A DNA stretch of 64,000 bases from Polycyclovorans sp964425915 (lineage in GTDB: Bacteria > Pseudomonadota > Gammaproteobacteria > Nevskiales > Nevskiaceae), in assembly GCA_964425915.1 (NCBI GenBank), contig CAYROO010000004.1, positions 310,001 to 374,000 on the forward strand, written 5' to 3'. The translations under genes were made by a program, and so were the position numbers. Of the stretch, positions 61,346-64,000 are shown one piece after another (the stretch's first letter is position 1; each line of letters starts with the position of its first letter). The notes under the pieces were generated by a model. The model made no database searches, was not told where the DNA came from, and saw only the letters and a program-made list of their open reading frames with translations.

Positions 61346-62371
61346 TCAGAGCCCAAGCTTCACTGCCGCAGCCTTTGCCACCTCCGGCACCAGACCGGGT
61401 CCGCGATAGATGAATCCTGTGTAGATCTGCAGCAGATCGGCGCCTGCCCGCCGCCGCGCATGTGCCGCCGCGGCCGAGTCGATACCCCCTACCCCGATCA
61501 CAGGGAAATTCGGCCCAACGGCCTGGCGCAAGGCCTGCACCGCCGTCGTGGCCAGCGCGGCCAGCGGCCGGCCGGATAGTCCGCCGGTGGTGTCCTCCCA
61601 AGCCGTGCCCTCAAGACCGGGACGGGTGATGGTGGTATTGGTGGCGATGAGGCCATCCATGCCGGCGTCCTGAATAATCCTTGCCGTCTGCTGCAGCGCT
61701 TCCGGCGCCATGTCGGGCGCCAGCTTCACCAGGATTGGCACCTGGCGGCCGTGGCGCTGCGCCAGCGCGACCCGCGACGCCGACAGTGTTGCCAACAGCT
61801 GCCGCAACGGTTCATCCGCCTGCAGCGCCCGCAGGTTGCGGGTGTTGGGACTGGAGATATTGACCGTCACGTAACTGGCGGCGGCGTAGACCTTCTCCAG
61901 GCCGATGCGGTAGTCCTGGTCGGCCCGCTCGTTTGGCGTGTCGAAATTCTTGCCGATGTTGATTCCGAGAATTCCGCGATAGTCAGAAGCAGCGACCGCC
62001 CGCAACAAATGATCGACCCCGAGGTTGTTGAAGCCCAAGCGATTGATCAGTGCCTGCTGCGCGGGCAGCCGGAACATGCGGGGCCGCGGGTTGCCCGGCT
62101 GAGGCCGCGGGGTCACGGTGCCCACCTCGACGAACCCAAAGCCCAAACGGGCCCAGGCGCGCAAGCACTCGCCATTCTTGTCGAGACCCGCGGCCAGTCC
62201 TACACGGTTAGGGAAGGTCAGTCCGAGCAGGCTGACCGGATCCGCCACCGGGCGCCGTGCAAACGGCAGCGTGCTGAGGGTCGGCTGCGCCCGGAAGCAC
62301 GCCAAGGTCAGCTCGTGCGCACGTTCCGCCTCAAGACCGAACAACGCGGTGCGCACCAGGGGATAGAACAT
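61346..62371 (-). CDS. pyrD: Dihydroorotate dehydrogenase (quinone), class 2
   Basis: Membrane-associated flavoenzyme that oxidises dihydroorotate with quinone in pyrimidine synthesis. Seen: N-terminal amphipathic helix (FYPLVRTALFGLEAERAHELT), GLTFPNRVGLAAGLDKNGE, NRLGFNNLGVDHLL, NISSPNTRNLR with the catalytic Ser, LVKLAPDM, IATNTTITR, and GVGGIDS. ATG 62371 gives 341 aa. It follows ribA after 7 nt on the same strand. Confidence 0.96.
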   Translation of the reverse strand: MFYPLVRTALFGLEAERAHELTLACFRAQPTLSTLPFARRPVADPVSLLGLTFPNRVGLAAGLDKNGECLRAWARLGFGFVEVGTVTPRPQPGNPRPRMFRLPAQQALINRLGFNNLGVDHLLRAVAASDYRGILGINIGKNFDTPNERADQDYRIGLEKVYAAASYVTVNISSPNTRNLRALQADEPLRQLLATLSASRVALAQRHGRQVPILVKLAPDMAPEALQQTARIIQDAGMDGLIATNTTITRPGLEGTAWEDTTGGLSGRPLAALATTAVQALRQAVGPNFPVIGVGGIDSAAAAHARRRAGADLLQIYTGFIYRGPGLVPEVAKAAAVKLGL

Positions 62372-62378
62372 GGAAACC

Positions 62379-63047
62379 TCAGTCGGTCGCGGGGTCGTCC
62401 AGAAGATGCCCAAGCTTGCGGGCCTTGGTCGACAGATAGGCTTGGTTATGCGGGTTGAGGCCTGGATTGAGGGGCACGCGCGCCACGATATCGATCCCCG
62501 ATTCGCGCAACTGGTCCAGCTTGCGCGGATTGTTGGTCATCAGACGGATCCGCTGCAGCCCCAGATGGCGCAACAGTTCAACCGCCAGACCGAAATCGCG
62601 GGCATCCGCCGGGAACCCGAGCTGATGGTTGGCCTCGACGGTATCGGCACCGTCATCCTGGAGGGCGTATGCACGGATCTTGTTGCCCAGGCCGATACCC
62701 CGGCCTTCCTGCCGCAGATACAGCACCGCACCCCGCCCTTCCTCAGCGATGCGCGCCAAAGCGCCCTCCAGCTGGGCCCCACAATCGCAGCGCAATGAGA
62801 ACAGCGCGTCACCGGTGAGGCACTCGGAGTGCAATCGGATCAACGGCGGATCCCCTTCAAGCGCGCCCATCGCGACCACCGCGTGCTCTTTGCCGTCTTC
62901 GGAGCGGAACACCGCGATCCGAAACACGCCGAAGCGGGTCGGCAACCGCGATTCGGCGATACGCAGCAACTGTCCGGCGGCGGGGAGCCCGGTCTCAGGC
63001 GCCGACAAAGTTCTGTCCGCAGACGCGCAGGGTGGTGCCGTTGACAC
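62379..63047 (-). CDS. ribA: GTP cyclohydrolase II
   Basis: First committed step of riboflavin synthesis from GTP. Seen: HSECLTGDALFSLRCDCGAQL with the three zinc Cys, YLRQEGRGIGLGNKIRAYALQD, MTNNPRKLDQL and VPLNPGLNPHNQAYLSTK. With the GTG at 63047 the protein is 222 aa and its first 53 nt overlap the FabG gene; E. coli RibA (196 aa) starts near the LPTRFGVF part, so the true start may be an inner TTG at about 63008 or 62969. The core is certain. Confidence 0.93.
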   Translation of the reverse strand: MSTAPPCASADRTLSAPETGLPAAGQLLRIAESRLPTRFGVFRIAVFRSEDGKEHAVVAMGALEGDPPLIRLHSECLTGDALFSLRCDCGAQLEGALARIAEEGRGAVLYLRQEGRGIGLGNKIRAYALQDDGADTVEANHQLGFPADARDFGLAVELLRHLGLQRIRLMTNNPRKLDQLRESGIDIVARVPLNPGLNPHNQAYLSTKARKLGHLLDDPATD

Positions 63048-64000
63048 CGACCGCCGCCCCGGAGGCGAGGAAGGTCACCGCTTCGGCGATGTCCTGCGGC
63101 TGCCCGCCCTGCCCCAGCGATGCCAGACGACGACCCACCTCACGCGGCCCCACCGGCATGGCCGCCGTCATTGCGGTCTCGATGAACCCGGGTGCCACGG
63201 CGTTGATGGCGCCGCCGCGTTCTGCCAGCGTCTCGGCCATGGCGGCGACGTAGCCGATCACGCCGGCTTTGGTGGCGCCGTAGTTGGTCTGCCCCGCATT
63301 GCCGGCGATGCCGCCGATGGAGGAAATGCAGACCAGTCGCACCTTGTCATTCAGAACCTTGCGCGCCATCAGCCCTTCCGTGATGTCGACGATGGCACCG
63401 AGATTGATGTTCAACACCATGTCCCAGAAGTGCGGCGGCATGTTGCGAATCATCTTGTCGCGGGTAACGCCCGCGTTGTGCACCACCACATCCAAGCCTG
63501 GATAGTGCCGGCTCACCTCGGCGGCAATGCGTTCGGCCGCATCAGGGGCCGTCACGTCCAGCGCCAGTCCACGCCCCCCGATCCGCCCCATGGTTTCGCC
63601 GAGAGCGCCTTCCTGACTGGGGTGATCCAAACCGATCACCTGGGCGCCTTCGCGCGCCAGCGTCTCCGCAATCGAGGCGCCGATGCCGCGCGCCGCACCG
63701 GTCACCAGGGCCACCTTGCCGCTCAGCGAGCCTGACAAGGCCACTGCCTTGCCTTGGCCCCCAACCACCGGTAGCACCTGACCGGTGACGAACGCCGAAT
63801 GCGCCGTGGTCAGGAAGCGCAGCGGCGCGTCGATCAAGGCGTCGCCGCCGTCGCCAACATCCAGCAGATTCACCGTAATCCCCTTGCGCCCGACCTCTTT
63901 GGCCAGCGAGCGCAGGAACCCGCGCAGGGCGCTTGAGCAGGTCTTGGCATTAACCCCTTCGGCGGCAGCGACCGCACGTGCCACGATCACCACCCGTGCG
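62995..64000 (-). CDS. High-molecular-weight 3-oxoacyl-ACP reductase (FabG4-like), 5' end outside window
   Basis: SDR reductase; the gene continues beyond base 64000, so only the last 334 or so residues are seen. Residues before about 88 of the visible part (VTVNLLDVGDGG..LIDAPLRFLTTAHSAFVTGQVLPV) form the end of a degenerate first Rossmann domain. Then comes a full second SDR domain with VALVTGAARGIGASIAETLA, VVHNAGVTRD, Ser in CISSIGGIAGN and YGATKAGVIGY. This two-domain layout is that of HMwFabG (about 450 aa) involved in beta-ketoacyl-CoA or -ACP reduction. Overlaps ribA by 53 nt. Confidence 0.85.
   Translation of the reverse strand, partial: ARVVIVARAVAAAEGVNAKTCSSALRGFLRSLAKEVGRKGITVNLLDVGDGGDALIDAPLRFLTTAHSAFVTGQVLPVVGGQGKAVALSGSLSGKVALVTGAARGIGASIAETLAREGAQVIGLDHPSQEGALGETMGRIGGRGLALDVTAPDAAERIAAEVSRHYPGLDVVVHNAGVTRDKMIRNMPPHFWDMVLNINLGAIVDITEGLMARKVLNDKVRLVCISSIGGIAGNAGQTNYGATKAGVIGYVAAMAETLAERGGAINAVAPGFIETAMTAAMPVGPREVGRRLASLGQGGQPQDIAEAVTFLASGAAVGVNGTTLRVCGQNFVGA

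Overview
The window is ordinary-density chromosomal DNA from a GC-rich Gammaproteobacterium. The gene order hisC-tyrA-aroA-cmk-rpsA-ihfB-lapA-lapB, the gacA-uvrC-pgsA block, prmB-aroC, bepA, lpxH and aceB-aceA all fit that class. The long DksA with an Ala/Lys/Pro-rich N-terminal tail, the DUF1302/DUF1329 proteins and the many acyl-CoA genes suggest a lipid- or hydrocarbon-using lineage near Nevskiales/Xanthomonadales. That placement is an inference from gene content and was not tested by any search. I saw no insertion sequence, prophage, CRISPR array or rRNA. No stretch of more than 300 bases lacks a gene.

Layout. 1-7610: aromatic amino-acid genes, cmk, ribosomal protein S1 with a structured leader and a promoter inside cmk, then ihfB-lapA-lapB. 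7692-19131: housekeeping genes (SDR epimerase, bepA, psd, SCO1-like, prmB, aroC, deaD, an MFS carrier, lpxH, cyclophilin, dusA). 19281-28649: a FATP-like acyl-CoA synthetase, an SRPBCC protein, then DUF1329 / AraC regulator / DUF1302 and two membrane or unknown genes. 28666-30958: feoA-feoB plus a small Cys-rich membrane protein. 31010-40287: a lipid catabolism region with fadH, three acyl-CoA dehydrogenases, a hydrolase, an SDR and a BASS transporter. Two of the dehydrogenases look like a catalytic/non-catalytic subunit pair.

40412-44486 is the most unusual part. Two small exported proteins share a Cys-bracketed helical-hairpin C-terminus. They are followed by a tight three-gene signalling operon: a tandem-PAS histidine kinase, a single-domain response regulator, and a receiver domain fused to a BLUF blue-light sensor. 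This is the best candidate here for an undescribed system.

44512-50844: dksA, tRNA-Gly, tRNA-Cys, two unknown genes, tRNA-Leu, pgsA, uvrC and gacA. 50910-58009: glyoxylate shunt (aceB-aceA), rraA, dsbB and both fumarases. 58010-64000: purB, a thioesterase, DUF1289, an OmpA-family protein, pyrD, ribA and the C-terminal part of a high-molecular-weight FabG cut by the window edge.

The metabolic genes suggest a cell that activates and beta-oxidises fatty acids (acyl-CoA synthetase, FadH, dehydrogenases, thioesterase) and conserves the acetyl-CoA through the glyoxylate bypass. All family assignments come from reading motifs by eye; no alignment or database search was run.
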